A DNA stretch of 64,000 nt from Streptomyces typhae (GCF_009755605.1 NZ_WPNZ01000020.1:124001-188000); one strand, 5' to 3'. Positions 26,793-35,926 are shown, counted from the stretch's first letter. Numbers and translations are program-made. The notes: generated by a model not told the origin, from the letters alone.

Positions 26793-27898
26793 TTCCCGGC
26801 CATGACGCCATCGCGCGCCAAGCCGACGAACATCTGGTGACACACCGGGTGAAACTGCCCAGGCGGGTGGTGGAGAGGCCGCTGCGGCAAGTGGGCAAGC
26901 GCCTGCTGATGGCGCTGTTCGTGCTCGTTCTGACGATCTTCATCGTGTGGATCGACCGGGACGGCTACCACGACAACGCGAACGAGACGGTCGACCTGCT
27001 CGACGCCTCGTACTACGCCACCGTGACCCTCTCCACCACCGGTTACGGCGACATCGTGCCGCACAGCGACAGCGCGCGGCTCGTCAACATTCTGCTGATC
27101 ACGCCGCTGCGCGTGCTCTTCCTGATCATCCTCGTCGGCACCACCCTCGAAGTGCTGACCGAACGCACCCGCGAGGAATGGCGGCTTTCCCGCTGGAGGT
27201 CCAACTTGCGTGAGCACACCGTCGTCGTCGGATTCGGCACCAAGGGCCGGTCGGCGGTGCAGACCTTGCAGGCGACCGGTCTCAAGCCCGAACAGATCGT
27301 GATCGTCGACCCCAGCTCGAAGGTGGTGGACGCGGCCACGGCCGAAGGGTTCGCCGGAGTCGTCGGCGACGCGACGCGCAGCGACGTCCTGCTCCGCGCC
27401 GAGTTGCAGCGGGCCCGGCAGGTCATCATCGCGACCCAGCGCGACGACACGGCCGTCCTGGTCACGCTGACCGCGCGCCAGCTGAACCGGGGGGCGAAGA
27501 TCGTGGCGGCGGTGCGCGAGGAGGAGAACGCGCCGCTGCTGCGCCAGTCCGGCGCCGACGCCGTCATCACCAGCGCCAGCGCGGCAGGTCGGCTGCTCGG
27601 ACTCTCGGTGCTCAGCCCGAGCGCGGGCCTGGTGATGGAGGACCTGATCCAGCAGGGCAGCGGGCTCGACCTTGTCGAGCGACCGGTGATAAAGGCCGAG
27701 GTCGGGCAGGGGGTGCGGGAGACGGCCGACCTCATCGTCAGTGTCGTACGGGGCCACCGGGTGCTCGGTTACGACGACCCGGCCATCGGCAAGCTGCAGC
27801 TGACGGACCGCCTGATCACCATCGTGCGGGCCTCCCCGCATCCGGCGCCGACCCCTGCGACGGGCGGCACGGACCCCCGACGACCGCCCCGGCCCTGA
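26786..27898 (+). CDS. Two-helix potassium channel with RCK/TrkA-N domain
   Basis: 370 residues from GTG 26786, overlapping the upstream stop as GTGA; GTG 26777 is an alternative. A basic N-terminus leads to a first helix (LLMALFVLVLTIFIVWI), the pore loop with the selectivity filter TTGYGD, and a second helix (PLRVLFLIILVGTTLEVL). A cytoplasmic RCK domain (TVVVGFGTKGRSAVQTL, DPSSKVVDAA, GDATRSDVL) follows, which binds nucleotide or Ca2+ to gate the pore, then a TrkA-C-like end. It would conduct K+ across the cytoplasmic membrane. Coupling to MoeA-like translation seems accidental by function. A Pro-rich tail of 20 residues ends the protein. Confidence 0.92.
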   Translation: MKLPGHDAIARQADEHLVTHRVKLPRRVVERPLRQVGKRLLMALFVLVLTIFIVWIDRDGYHDNANETVDLLDASYYATVTLSTTGYGDIVPHSDSARLVNILLITPLRVLFLIILVGTTLEVLTERTREEWRLSRWRSNLREHTVVVGFGTKGRSAVQTLQATGLKPEQIVIVDPSSKVVDAATAEGFAGVVGDATRSDVLLRAELQRARQVIIATQRDDTAVLVTLTARQLNRGAKIVAAVREEENAPLLRQSGADAVITSASAAGRLLGLSVLSPSAGLVMEDLIQQGSGLDLVERPVIKAEVGQGVRETADLIVSVVRGHRVLGYDDPAIGKLQLTDRLITIVRASPHPAPTPATGGTDPRRPPRP

Positions 27899-28024
27899 GG
27901 ACCGGCCGCCGGGCCCGGCACCTGGTGAGCGGCCGCCCCGGGCTCTGAGGAGCGGCCGCCCCGGTCGACCGGCCGCCCCGGACCCGCGGCGTTCACCAAC
28001 AGGCCGGTCCGGTCCACCCCGGAG

Positions 28025-28030
28025 TAGCCT
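28025..28030 (+). promoter_or_regulatory. -10 box of a leaderless promoter (TAGCCT)
   Basis: Seven bases before ATG 28038, with no ribosome binding site in front of that start. The 139-base gap before it holds three copies of GCGGCCGCCCCGG-like words. Confidence 0.55.
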
Positions 28031-28037
28031 CGCCCGC

Positions 28038-29030
28038 ATGTATGCGATCACGATCCCCGAACCCGGCGGACCCGAGGCGCTTCAGTGGGCCGAGGTCCCC
28101 GATCCCGTACCAGGTGAGGGCGAGGTCCTCATCGATGTCGTCGCCAGTGCCGTGAACCGTGCCGACCTGCTGCAGCGGCAGGGGTTCTACGATCCGCCGC
28201 CCGCGTCGTCGCCCTACCCCGGCCTGGAGTGCTCGGGCCGCATCGCCGCGCTCGGCCCGGGGGTGGGCGGCTGGGCGGTCGGCGACGAGGTGTGCGCGCT
28301 GCTCGCGGGCGGCGGGTACGCGGAGCGCGTCGCCGTGCCCGCGGGGCAGGTCCTGCCCGTACCGGACGGCGTCGACCTCGTCACGGCGGCGGCGCTGCCC
28401 GAGGTCACCGCCACGGTGTGGTCGAACGTGTTCATGATCGCGCACCTGCGCCCGGGGGAGACCCTGCTGGCGCACGGCGGAGCGAGCGGCATCGGCACCA
28501 TGGCGATCCAGCTCGCGAAGGCCGTCGGCGCCAAGGTGGCCGTGACGGCCGGCGGCAAGGAGAAGCTGGCGTTCTGCCAGGAACTGGGCGCCGACGTGCT
28601 CATCGACTACCGCGAGCAGGACTTCGTCGAGGAGGTCGAGCGGGCCACCGGCGGGGCGGGCGCGGACGTCATCCTGGACATCATGGGCGCCAAGTACCTG
28701 GACCGGAACGTGCGCGCCCTCGCTGTCAACGGGCGCCTCGCCATCATCGGCATGCAGGGCGGCGTGAAGGGCGAGCTGAACATCGCGGCGCTGCTCAACA
28801 AGCGCGCCGCCGTCACCGCGACCTCGCTGCGCGGCCGTCCCGTCGCCGAGAAGTCGTCGATCGTCGCGGCGGTACGGGAACACGTCTGGCCCCTCATCGG
28901 CGCGGGCCAGGTCCGTCCGGTGGTCGACCGCACCCTGCCGATGCGGGACGCGGGCGCCGCCCACCGGGTCCTCGAAGAGAGCGGCCACATCGGCAAGGTC
29001 CTCCTGACCAGGGACGCCGCCCCGGCGTGA
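28038..29030 (+). CDS. Zinc-independent NAD(P)H:quinone oxidoreductase (MDR family)
   Basis: 330 residues, the normal size. N-terminal GroES-like fold (MYAITIPEPGGPEALQWAEV, NRADLLQRQGFYDPPP), then a Rossmann domain with AHGGASGIGTMAIQLAKAVGA. It lacks the zinc-binding cysteines of true alcohol dehydrogenases, as in the PIG3/QOR branch, which reduces quinones with NADPH. The cytoplasmic enzyme seems to be monocistronic from a leaderless promoter. Its closest functional relatives cannot be told from sequence alone. Confidence 0.92.
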   Translation: MYAITIPEPGGPEALQWAEVPDPVPGEGEVLIDVVASAVNRADLLQRQGFYDPPPASSPYPGLECSGRIAALGPGVGGWAVGDEVCALLAGGGYAERVAVPAGQVLPVPDGVDLVTAAALPEVTATVWSNVFMIAHLRPGETLLAHGGASGIGTMAIQLAKAVGAKVAVTAGGKEKLAFCQELGADVLIDYREQDFVEEVERATGGAGADVILDIMGAKYLDRNVRALAVNGRLAIIGMQGGVKGELNIAALLNKRAAVTATSLRGRPVAEKSSIVAAVREHVWPLIGAGQVRPVVDRTLPMRDAGAAHRVLEESGHIGKVLLTRDAAPA

Positions 29031-29066
29031 CCCCGGCGCGGAGCCCCGGGCCAAGCCGCCCGGGGC

Positions 29067-29250
29067 CCGCGCACCCATCACGCCCCCGCGCACCCACCAC
29101 GCCCCCGCGCACCCATCACGCCCCCGCGCACTCGTCACGGCCTCATGCACCCGTGCACTCGTCACGGCCTCATGCACCCGTGCACTCGTCACGGCCTCAT
29201 GCACCCGTGCACCCGTCACGGCCTCATGCACCCGCGCACCCATCACGCCC
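29067..29250. repeat. Intergenic 18-bp and 27-bp tandem array
   Basis: Degenerate 18-bp units (GCACCCATCACGCCCCCG type) at about 29067-29124, then four 27-bp units at 29125-29232 (CGTGCACTCGTCACGGCC followed by TCATGCACC). It fills most of the gap 29031-29426; the rest is GC-rich with no gene seen. Confidence 0.9.
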
Positions 29251-29426
29251 CCGTGCGCCCGTCACGGGCCCGTGCACCCGTCACGTCTCCTCCGAGATGC
29301 CGGATGCCCCGGCTCATGTGACGCTGGCCGTACGCCCCTTGGCCCTCGCGTACGTGTGGACGTGCGTCCGTGGCCGGGCGTTCTGCGGACTCGGCGACAA
29401 CCCGGCACCGGGAGGGGGCCAGCGCG

Positions 29427-29876
29427 GTGACATCACGGCTGCGGGGCGCGCTCCGCCCGGCGCTCCCCCTGGTTCTGCTCGCGGTGCTGCTCCCCGTGGG
29501 GTTCGGTACGGCGGCGGCGTCCCCCGCCCCGCCGCCCTCCGACCCCGCCCCCTACTACGGCACCGGCTCCCTGGCCGGCAGCAGCGCGGGCGAGGGGCGG
29601 CGGCGTCCCGGGCGCGGGGAGGAGCCGGAGTCCGTGCCCGCCCCGGGCGTCTGGCGCCCCCTGCCGCCCCCGCCCCGGGAGGTGCGCCGCCCCGACAAGA
29701 CCAGGCCGACCGCGCCCGTACCGGTGCCGTCCGTACCGGGCACCGCCGACGAGCCCAGGGAGCGGGCCGCCGAGGGGCCGCCGTTCCCCGGCCTGCGGGT
29801 GCTGCCGCTGGGCGCGGGCATGGTCCTGATCGGCCTGGGCCTCGGTTTCCTCGGCCTGCGGCTGCGCCGGGGGTGA
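29427..29876 (+). CDS. Small exported/anchored Pro-rich protein, function unknown
   Basis: 149 residues from GTG 29427, with GGAGGGGG ahead of it. A signal peptide (RGALRPALPLVLLAVLLPVGFGTAAAS, first 30 residues) is followed by a Pro/Arg/Glu-rich stretch and a C-terminal membrane helix (LPLGAGMVLIGLGLGFLGLR) ending in RRG. The layout, signal, disordered extracytoplasmic part and C-terminal anchor, suggests a cell-envelope protein. I do not recognise a family. A longer frame begins at 29370 but would put charged residues before the signal. Confidence 0.65.
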   Translation: MTSRLRGALRPALPLVLLAVLLPVGFGTAAASPAPPPSDPAPYYGTGSLAGSSAGEGRRRPGRGEEPESVPAPGVWRPLPPPPREVRRPDKTRPTAPVPVPSVPGTADEPRERAAEGPPFPGLRVLPLGAGMVLIGLGLGFLGLRLRRG

Positions 29877-30040
29877 CGGCGGACAGGGAGGACGCTCCTC
29901 GTACTCGAACAGGAACGACGTACTCGGACAGGTACGAGGCCCTCGTACACAAGACAGGAACGACGCCCTCGTACACGGTGGATCAACGTCTGACGGGGGC
30001 ACCACGGAGGTGTGAGCAGCAGGTGCGAGAGAATGGCCGT

Positions 30041-30583
30041 ATGGAGATGCCGAGGAACGAACGGTCGCCGGAAAATCCCCAGGTCCTGGTCGTGGGTCAG
30101 GACGGAATGGCTCTCGGGGGCGGAGACGACGAGTCCCGTGAGCTCCCGGTGACGGACATGGTCGAGCAGCCCGCCAAGGTCATGCGCATCGGCAGCATGA
30201 TCAAGCAGCTGCTCGAAGAAGTGCGGGCGGCGCCTCTGGACGAGGCGAGCCGGGTGCGACTCAAGGAGATCCACGCCAGCTCGGTGAAGGAGCTCGAGGA
30301 TGGGCTCGCCCCGGAGCTGGTCGAGGAGCTGGAGCGGCTCTCGCTGCCCTTCACCGAGGAGGGCACCCCGAGCGACGCGGAACTGCGCATCGCGCAGGCC
30401 CAGTTGGTGGGCTGGCTCGAAGGCCTCTTCCACGGCATCCAGACGACCCTGTTCGCCCAGCAGATGGCCGCGCGGGCCCAGCTGGAGCAGATGCGCCGCG
30501 CGCTCCCGCCCGGCGTGGGCGGTCACGACGGCGCCGAGGAGGTCGGCGGCATCGCGGGCCGCAGCGGCGGCCCCTACCTCTAA
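30041..30583 (+). CDS. bpa: Bacterial proteasome activator Bpa
   Basis: 180 residues. It matches Bpa/PafE (DUF2587) of mycobacteria: MVEQPAKVMRIGSMIKQLLEEVRAAPLDEASR, then EIHASSVKELEDGLAPELVEELERL, and a long helix with LIG-like GLFHGIQTTLFAQQMAARAQLEQM. The C-terminus GGPYL keeps the Tyr-Leu tail used to dock into the 20S proteasome and open its gate (GQYL in Mycobacterium). It forms an ATP-independent ring that feeds unfolded proteins such as HspR to the proteasome. The gap before it (29877-30040) has repeated ACAGGAACGACG and CTCGTAC words. Confidence 0.93.
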   Translation: MEMPRNERSPENPQVLVVGQDGMALGGGDDESRELPVTDMVEQPAKVMRIGSMIKQLLEEVRAAPLDEASRVRLKEIHASSVKELEDGLAPELVEELERLSLPFTEEGTPSDAELRIAQAQLVGWLEGLFHGIQTTLFAQQMAARAQLEQMRRALPPGVGGHDGAEEVGGIAGRSGGPYL

Positions 30584-30610
30584 AGAAGCCCGGAAGAGCC
30601 CGGAAAGTCC

Positions 30611-30647
30611 GCGGGGCCCGGTACGCGATGCGCGTACCGGGCCCCGC
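30611..30647. terminator. 17-bp hairpin terminator between bpa and a kinase gene
   Basis: The stem 30611-30627 pairs perfectly with 30631-30647 around an ATG loop. It serves two convergent genes; no T run, as is usual in Streptomyces. Confidence 0.85.
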
Positions 30648-30662
30648 GTGGCGTGGTCGGCG

Positions 30663-32339
30663 TCAGGCCGGGTTGCCCGTGGAGATGTCGAACTGGATGT
30701 CCACGCTCTTGGGGTCGAGTTCCTCGCCCGCCTTCGGCAGGGTCCGCATGATCGTGTCCTCGCCGTAGGTGTTCTCGTCGACGGGGTTCTTGTCATAGTG
30801 CCAGCCGGACGCCTGGAGGCAGGAGAGGACCGAGCGCCAGTCCTTGTAGGCGAAGTCCGGCATCTTGATCTTCTTCGGGTCGTTGGTGGCCGTCTCCGGC
30901 TCCGTGCACACCGTCTTCTCGACGGTGTTCGTCCGGTCCGGCCCCCGGTGGCCCGCCACCGGCTTCTTGGACTCCTTGGCGCTGTCGCCGCCCTCGTCGC
31001 CCCCGCCGCTCAGCGAGACGGCCGCGATGAGGCCGCCGATGGCGAGGAGCGCCACGACGATGGAGCCGACGATCACCGGCATGTTGCGCTTGCCACCGCC
31101 GGAGCCACCGGAGCCGCCGTGACCGCCGGAACCGGCGGGTACGGCCGTCGCGTGCTGCGGGGCGAGGTTGTACGGGGGCGGCGTCTGGGACGCCTGCGGG
31201 GCGTAGGCGCCCGTGGGTCCCGGTGTCTGGTAGCCCTGCTGGGGGTAGCCGTAGCCCGGCGTCGGGGTGGGGGCCGGGGTCGGCGGGCCGTAGGCACCCG
31301 GCTGGTACGGCGTCTGGACGCTGCCCGCGGCCGGCGCGGCGGTGTCGACCGGCGGGAACACGGCCGAGCCCACGCCCGCGCCGCTCGCCGTCGGGGCGCC
31401 CGGCACGATGCTGGGCGCCTGGGAGAGGGACGCCTGGAAGGACTGGGCGACGCGCAGACACTCGTCGCGCATGGCCTCGGCGGTCGGGAAGCGCTCGTTC
31501 GGGTTCTTCTTCAGCGCGCGGGCGACGAGCGCGTCGACGGCGGGCGGAAGGGAACGGTTGATCGAGGAGGGGGCGACCGGCTCCTCCTGGACGTGCGCGT
31601 ACGCGATGGCGAGCGGCGAGTCGGCCTCGAACGGGAGGCGGCCCGTCACCAGCTGGAACAGCATGATGCCGACCGAGTACAGGTCGGAGCGGGCGTCCAC
31701 GCCGCGACCGAGGGCCTGCTCGGGCGAGAGGTACTGGGGGGTACCGACGACCATGCCGGTCTGCGTCATCGACGTGACGCCGGACTGCATGGCGCGGGCG
31801 ATGCCGAAGTCCATGACCTTGACGACGTTGCGCTTGGTCATCATCACGTTGCCGGGCTTGATGTCGCGGTGGACCAGGCCCATCTCGTGGCTGATCTCCA
31901 GGGCCGCGAGCACATCGGCGGTGATCTTCAGGGCCTGGTCGGTCGGCATCGCGCCCTGCTGGCGGACGGCCGCGTCCAGGACCGAGCCGAGCGGCTTGCC
32001 CTCGACGTACTCCATGACGATGTAGGGCATGGGCGCCCCGCCGTCCGCGGCGGAGCCGCCGATCGTCAGCGTGTCCTCGCCGGTGTCGAAGACCGACACG
32101 ATGTTGGTGTGCGTGAGCTTGGCCACGGCCTGGGCCTCGCGCCGGAAGCGCTCCCTGAACGACTGCTCGCGGCCCAGCTCGGTGTGGAGTGTCTTGATCG
32201 CGACCTGCCGGTCGAGCACGGTGTCGTACGCGAGGTGCACCGACGCCATACCGCCCTCGCCGAGCAGATCGCGCAGCTGATAGCGGCCGCCGGCCAGTGA
32301 ACTGCCCGCGTACCGGCCCTGAGCGCCGTCCTGGCTCAT
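30663..32339 (-). CDS. Ser/Thr protein kinase with one PASTA domain
   Basis: 558 residues from ATG 32339. The kinase domain (about 19-285) has the Gly loop LGEGGMASV, ATP Lys in VAIKTL, HRDIKPGN, MDFGIAR and GTPQYLSPEQA. A Pro/Gln/Tyr/Gly-rich juxtamembrane region follows, with one membrane helix (NMPVIVGSIVVALLAIGG, about 430-452) and an outside PASTA-like domain (KMPDFAYKDWRSVLSCLQASGWHY). It is a PknB-like receptor kinase; a single PASTA is fewer than the four in mycobacterial PknB. Muropeptides or lipid II are the usual PASTA ligands. It is divergent from a second kinase, 415 bases away. Confidence 0.93.
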   Translation of the reverse strand: MSQDGAQGRYAGSSLAGGRYQLRDLLGEGGMASVHLAYDTVLDRQVAIKTLHTELGREQSFRERFRREAQAVAKLTHTNIVSVFDTGEDTLTIGGSAADGGAPMPYIVMEYVEGKPLGSVLDAAVRQQGAMPTDQALKITADVLAALEISHEMGLVHRDIKPGNVMMTKRNVVKVMDFGIARAMQSGVTSMTQTGMVVGTPQYLSPEQALGRGVDARSDLYSVGIMLFQLVTGRLPFEADSPLAIAYAHVQEEPVAPSSINRSLPPAVDALVARALKKNPNERFPTAEAMRDECLRVAQSFQASLSQAPSIVPGAPTASGAGVGSAVFPPVDTAAPAAGSVQTPYQPGAYGPPTPAPTPTPGYGYPQQGYQTPGPTGAYAPQASQTPPPYNLAPQHATAVPAGSGGHGGSGGSGGGKRNMPVIVGSIVVALLAIGGLIAAVSLSGGGDEGGDSAKESKKPVAGHRGPDRTNTVEKTVCTEPETATNDPKKIKMPDFAYKDWRSVLSCLQASGWHYDKNPVDENTYGEDTIMRTLPKAGEELDPKSVDIQFDISTGNPA

Positions 32340-32754
32340 GTTCGTGCGTCCCCCATCGGCGCGGACGCGAGACGGCGCCGCGGTTGTGACTGTGGCTACG
32401 GGTGCGACCGAGGACGTCTTGAAGACGCTGATCGATCCGCTATTCCTGGCCAAGTCTGCCCGAGGGCCCCGACACGTCAAGCTCGGTGCCCGTTCCGTGA
32501 CCGTACGCGCAAGAAGAGTCTCGGAAGCGTTACAAGTTCGCCTCGTCAAGCCCCCGGAGGGTTTGCCGAGGGGCCCACGCCGGACCGGTCGGCCCCTGGA
32601 AGGCTGTAGCGTGGCACGCCGGAGTACCCCGTACCGCTCTATCACGTAACCGGTACACGCTTTACACCACGTACACCCTGTACATCATGTACACGGCGGC
32701 CATGGCGGCGCACGGGCCGCGGCGGCCCATGATCAGAAACGACGGCGAGGACTG
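32340..32754. promoter_or_regulatory. Shared promoter region of two divergent kinases
   Basis: 415 bases without a gene. TAGCGT at 32607-32612 is a possible -10 for the rightward kinase. At about 32650-32695 there is a run of GTACA words (GGTACACG, CGTACACC, TGTACATC, TGTACACG), a short-spaced repeat that may be bound by a regulator. Nothing else was seen. Confidence 0.4.
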
Positions 32755-34359
32755 ATGGCACAGACGCACCCCGCTCAGGGCCCGTCCGACCCCGAGGCGG
32801 CTGGCGGCGGTATGTCGGACGTGCCTGAGATGTGGGGCAACGGCGGTCTTGTCGGCGACGGCCGGTATCGCCTGACGCGGCGGCTCGGCCGCGGCGGCAT
32901 GGCCGAGGTGTTCGCGGCCGAAGACGTACGCCTCGGCCGTACGGTCGCGGTCAAACTGCTGCGCTCCGACCTCGCCGAGGACCCGGTGTCCAAGGCCCGC
33001 TTCACGCGTGAGGCCCAGTCGGTCGCCGGTCTGAACCACCACGCCGTCGTCGGGGTCTACGACTCCGGCGAGGACGTCATCAACGGCAACTCCGTGCCGT
33101 ACATCGTGATGGAGCTCGTCGAGGGCCGCACCATCCGCGACCTGCTGATCAACGCGGAGGCCCCGGGCCCCGAGCAGGCCCTGATCATCGTCTCCGGTGT
33201 CCTCGAGGCGCTCGCCTACTCGCACCAGCACGGGATCGTGCACCGCGACATCAAGCCCGCGAACGTCAGCATCACCCATACCGGTGCCGTGAAGGTGATG
33301 GACTTCGGTATCGCGCGCGCCCTGCACGGGGCGCAGTCGACGATGACGCAGACCGGCATGGTCATGGGCACCCCGCAGTACCTCTCGCCGGAGCAGGCGC
33401 TCGGCAAGGCCGTCGACCACCGCAGCGACCTGTACGCGACCGGCTGTCTGCTGTACGAACTCCTCGCGCTGCGGCCCCCGTTCACCGGTGAGACGCCGCT
33501 GTCCGTGGTCTACCAGCACGTCCAGGACATTCCCGTGCCGCCCTCCGAGGTTGCCGAAGCGGCGCCGCCGGAGCTCGACGGCCTCGTCATGCGCTCCCTC
33601 GCCAAGGACCCGGACGACCGGTTCCAGACGGCCGAGGAGATGCGCGGCCTGGTCCAGTACGGCTTGCAGATGCTGGCCGAGCAGGGCAGCCACACCGGTA
33701 CGTGGAACACCGGGCCCGTCGCGCTCGCCGGTATGCACGAGGGCGCGCACACCCCCGCGATGGGCGTCGGGGGCACGGCCGCGATGCCGCACCCCGGGGA
33801 CTCCGGCACCCAGCAGATCCCCGGGCCGATGCTGCGGCCCCCGGGCGGCGACGACGGCGGCTTCGACGGCGGTCACCGGGACGGAGGCGGGAGCGGTCGG
33901 GGCAAGGTGTGGATCCTCGCGGTGCTCGCCGTGATCGCGATCGCCGCGGGGGTGGCGTTCGCGCTGTCCGCGGGTGACGACAACGGCGGCAAGAAGGACA
34001 AGACGCCGACGACGCCGTCGACGAAGCAGTCGCAGGAGAAGTCGCCCAGCAAGAGCAGCAAGGAAGAAGAGACCCCCGACGGGACGACGCAGCCCGGTGG
34101 CGGGGACGGGACCGGCGGGCAGACCGGCGACTGGACCGGGCGGCCGACGCAGGACTCGCAGCAGCCCACCCAGCCGACGCACCGGCCCACCGATCCGACC
34201 GATCAGCCGACCGATCCGACGGATCCGCCCACCGAGCCGTCCGATCCGCCGTCCGAGACGACCGATCCGGTGACCGATCCGCCGGACCCCACGGACCCGC
34301 CGGACGAGAGCGGCGGCACCGAGGGGACCGCGCAGGGCGGCGAGGGGGATCCGGAGTGA
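32755..34359 (+). CDS. Ser/Thr protein kinase with Pro/Thr/Asp outside tail
   Basis: 534 residues from ATG 32755. Kinase domain about 38-300: LGRGGMAEVFAAEDVRLG, VAVKLL, HRDIKPANV, MDFGIAR, GTPQYLSPEQALG. One membrane helix (VWILAVLAVIAIAAGVAFAL, about 383-402). The extracytoplasmic tail has no PASTA; it is low complexity, first Lys/Ser/Thr and then PTDPTDQPTDPTD-like repeats, which suggest a cell-wall-spanning or glycosylated stalk. It shares the activation-segment sequence TMTQTGM with the facing kinase, so the two are likely old duplicates that lost or gained the sensor domain. Confidence 0.93.
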   Translation: MAQTHPAQGPSDPEAAGGGMSDVPEMWGNGGLVGDGRYRLTRRLGRGGMAEVFAAEDVRLGRTVAVKLLRSDLAEDPVSKARFTREAQSVAGLNHHAVVGVYDSGEDVINGNSVPYIVMELVEGRTIRDLLINAEAPGPEQALIIVSGVLEALAYSHQHGIVHRDIKPANVSITHTGAVKVMDFGIARALHGAQSTMTQTGMVMGTPQYLSPEQALGKAVDHRSDLYATGCLLYELLALRPPFTGETPLSVVYQHVQDIPVPPSEVAEAAPPELDGLVMRSLAKDPDDRFQTAEEMRGLVQYGLQMLAEQGSHTGTWNTGPVALAGMHEGAHTPAMGVGGTAAMPHPGDSGTQQIPGPMLRPPGGDDGGFDGGHRDGGGSGRGKVWILAVLAVIAIAAGVAFALSAGDDNGGKKDKTPTTPSTKQSQEKSPSKSSKEEETPDGTTQPGGGDGTGGQTGDWTGRPTQDSQQPTQPTHRPTDPTDQPTDPTDPPTEPSDPPSETTDPVTDPPDPTDPPDESGGTEGTAQGGEGDPE

Positions 34360-34364
34360 ACCGA

Positions 34365-34391
34365 CGGGGAGTCGCATGACGCGGCTCCCCG
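34365..34391 (+). terminator. Hairpin terminator after the rightward kinase
   Basis: CGGGGAGTCGC pairs with GCGGCTCCCCG (one G-T pair) around ATGAC, directly after the kinase stop. Confidence 0.75.
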
Positions 34392-34484
34392 CCCGGGTGT
34401 CTGTGCGGCTTGGCTTTCTGTGCGGCTCGGCTTTCCGCGCTGCTCGGTTTCCGCGCTGCTCGGGTCCGAGCCCCGCCCGGGGGC

Positions 34485-34916
34485 TCAGCTCCGCTCGAAG
34501 CCCAGCTCCGTACAGGCGGCACTGAGGCTCGTCAGCGTGTGCACCCTCGCTGTCTGCGGGGTGATGCGGAGGTAGACCGGGGCGTAGTCCTCGCCGTCCA
34601 CGTAGTCGGGGGCCGGGGCGAAGAGGTCGAGATCGGCGGGGGTGGGGTCGGCTGGCTCGCACATGCCGAGGAACTGGACGGTCCACTGGCCCTCCCGGGC
34701 CGTCCCGGTGCTCATGTTGTCCGCCCCGTACGCGACGACGCTGCCGACGCACGCCTGGTGGTAGCCGAGACCGCCGTGCATACGCAGCAGGATCCGCCCG
34801 TCGACCACCACGTGCCGGGCCACCGCGAGGAAGGGGAGGGCCCGCATGCTGGTGGCCACCCGGCCGTAGTCGGTGCGCCGGAGCAGTGCGAAGGCGAGCT
34901 GTTCTTCGGTCGGCAT
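34485..34916 (-). CDS. Pyridoxamine 5'-phosphate oxidase-like flavin-binding protein
   Basis: 143 residues from ATG 34916, with GGAGGG upstream. The split-barrel flavin-binding fold of PNPOx-like proteins is suggested by DYGRVATSMRALPFLAVARHVVVDGRILLRMH, then VVAYGADNM and VYLRITPQTARVHT. Members bind FMN or F420 and reduce or oxidise small molecules; the true substrate cannot be told. Frames upstream of the chosen start have no family similarity that I can see. It stands alone between a kinase and a response regulator. Confidence 0.7.
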   Translation of the reverse strand: MPTEEQLAFALLRRTDYGRVATSMRALPFLAVARHVVVDGRILLRMHGGLGYHQACVGSVVAYGADNMSTGTAREGQWTVQFLGMCEPADPTPADLDLFAPAPDYVDGEDYAPVYLRITPQTARVHTLTSLSAACTELGFERS

Positions 34917-34984
34917 CCCCCCACCCTCCGGCACGGGGCCGTGCGGGAAGAAGGGCCGCCGGCCCCCCAGAAGGGGGCCATAAG

Positions 34985-35139
34985 TCCCGTGTGAGCCACG
35001 CACACGCTGCCCACGGGCGCGCAGCGCCCGCCTCAGCGCCACGCGGCCGGCCTCAACGCGGCTCAGCCGCGCGGCCAGCCTCAACGCGGCTCAGCCGGGA
35101 GGCCGGCCTCAACGCCGCCTCACCGCCGCGCACCCGGCC
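34985..35139. repeat. Degenerate repeats of about 29 bp
   Basis: Three copies of GGCCGGCCTCAACGCGGCTC-like words separated by GC-rich bases, just past the response-regulator stop. No gene was seen. Confidence 0.55.
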
Positions 35140-35817
35140 TCAGCGCCGCTCCGCCTGCATCCGCGCCACGTACGCAGCCGCCTGCGACCGGCGCTCCATG
35201 CCGAGCTTGGACAGCAGGCTGGAGACATAGTTCTTGATCGTCTTCTCGGCGAGGTGCAGCCGTTCACCGATGACGCGGTTGGTGAGGCCCTCGCCGATCA
35301 GGTCGAGGATCTTGCGTTCCTGCTCGGTGAGGCTGGCGAGCCGGTCGTCGCCCTTTGCGTTGTTGCCGTCGCGCAGGCGCTCCAGGACGCGGGCCGTGGC
35401 GACCGGGTCCAGCAGGGATTTCCCGGCGGCGACGTCGCGCACCGCCGACAGGAGTTCATTGCCGCGAATGGCTTTCAGCACATAGCCCGAGGCACCGGCC
35501 ATGATGGCGTCGAAGAGGGCTTCGTCATCTGCGAACGACGTCAGCATCAGGCATTTGATGGAGTCGTTCTGGGAACGGATCTCGCGGCAGACCTCGACTC
35601 CGCTGCCGTCCGGAAGGCGAACGTCCAGTACCGCCACATCGGGGCGGGTGGCGGGAATGCGGACGAGGGCGTCGGCCGCCGTGCCGGCCTCGCCGACCAC
35701 CTCGATGTCCGACTCCACGGAGAGCAGCTCATGGACTCCGCGCCGCACGACTTCGTGATCGTCGAGCAGGAATACCGTGATTTTTCCTTCTTCGCGCACT
35801 CTGTCAGTGTCACACAT
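35140..35817 (-). CDS. Orphan NarL/FixJ-family response regulator
   Basis: 225 residues from ATG 35817. Receiver domain about 13-130: acidic pair in FLLDDHEVVRRG, phosphorylated Asp in VAVLDVRLPDG, Thr in LMLTSF and Lys in GYVLKAI. A LuxR-type helix-turn-helix follows (about 160-222, LTEQERKILDLIGEGLTNRVIGERLHLAEKTIKNYVSSLLSKLGM), close to DevR/DosR in style. No histidine kinase gene is adjacent, so the partner is elsewhere or the protein is kinase-independent. It is divergent from the second bkd operon, whose control it might share. Confidence 0.93.
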   Translation of the reverse strand: MCDTDRVREEGKITVFLLDDHEVVRRGVHELLSVESDIEVVGEAGTAADALVRIPATRPDVAVLDVRLPDGSGVEVCREIRSQNDSIKCLMLTSFADDEALFDAIMAGASGYVLKAIRGNELLSAVRDVAAGKSLLDPVATARVLERLRDGNNAKGDDRLASLTEQERKILDLIGEGLTNRVIGERLHLAEKTIKNYVSSLLSKLGMERRSQAAAYVARMQAERR

Positions 35818-35926
35818 CGACTCTTCCCGTGCCCTAGCCAGCCGGGATAACGTGCCGGTGTTCCGGCCCCCTGCCAGGCTGTGTTCAGTGCTGTGACCAG
35901 GCAGTGTTTCCGCGTTTCTCGATTTA

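Noticed and set aside
29125..29232. 27-bp units considered as CRISPR repeats
   Set aside because: No spacers between the units; a simple tandem array.
32650..32695. GTACA words considered as a small-RNA gene
   Set aside because: No stable hairpin or promoter-terminator pair was found around them.
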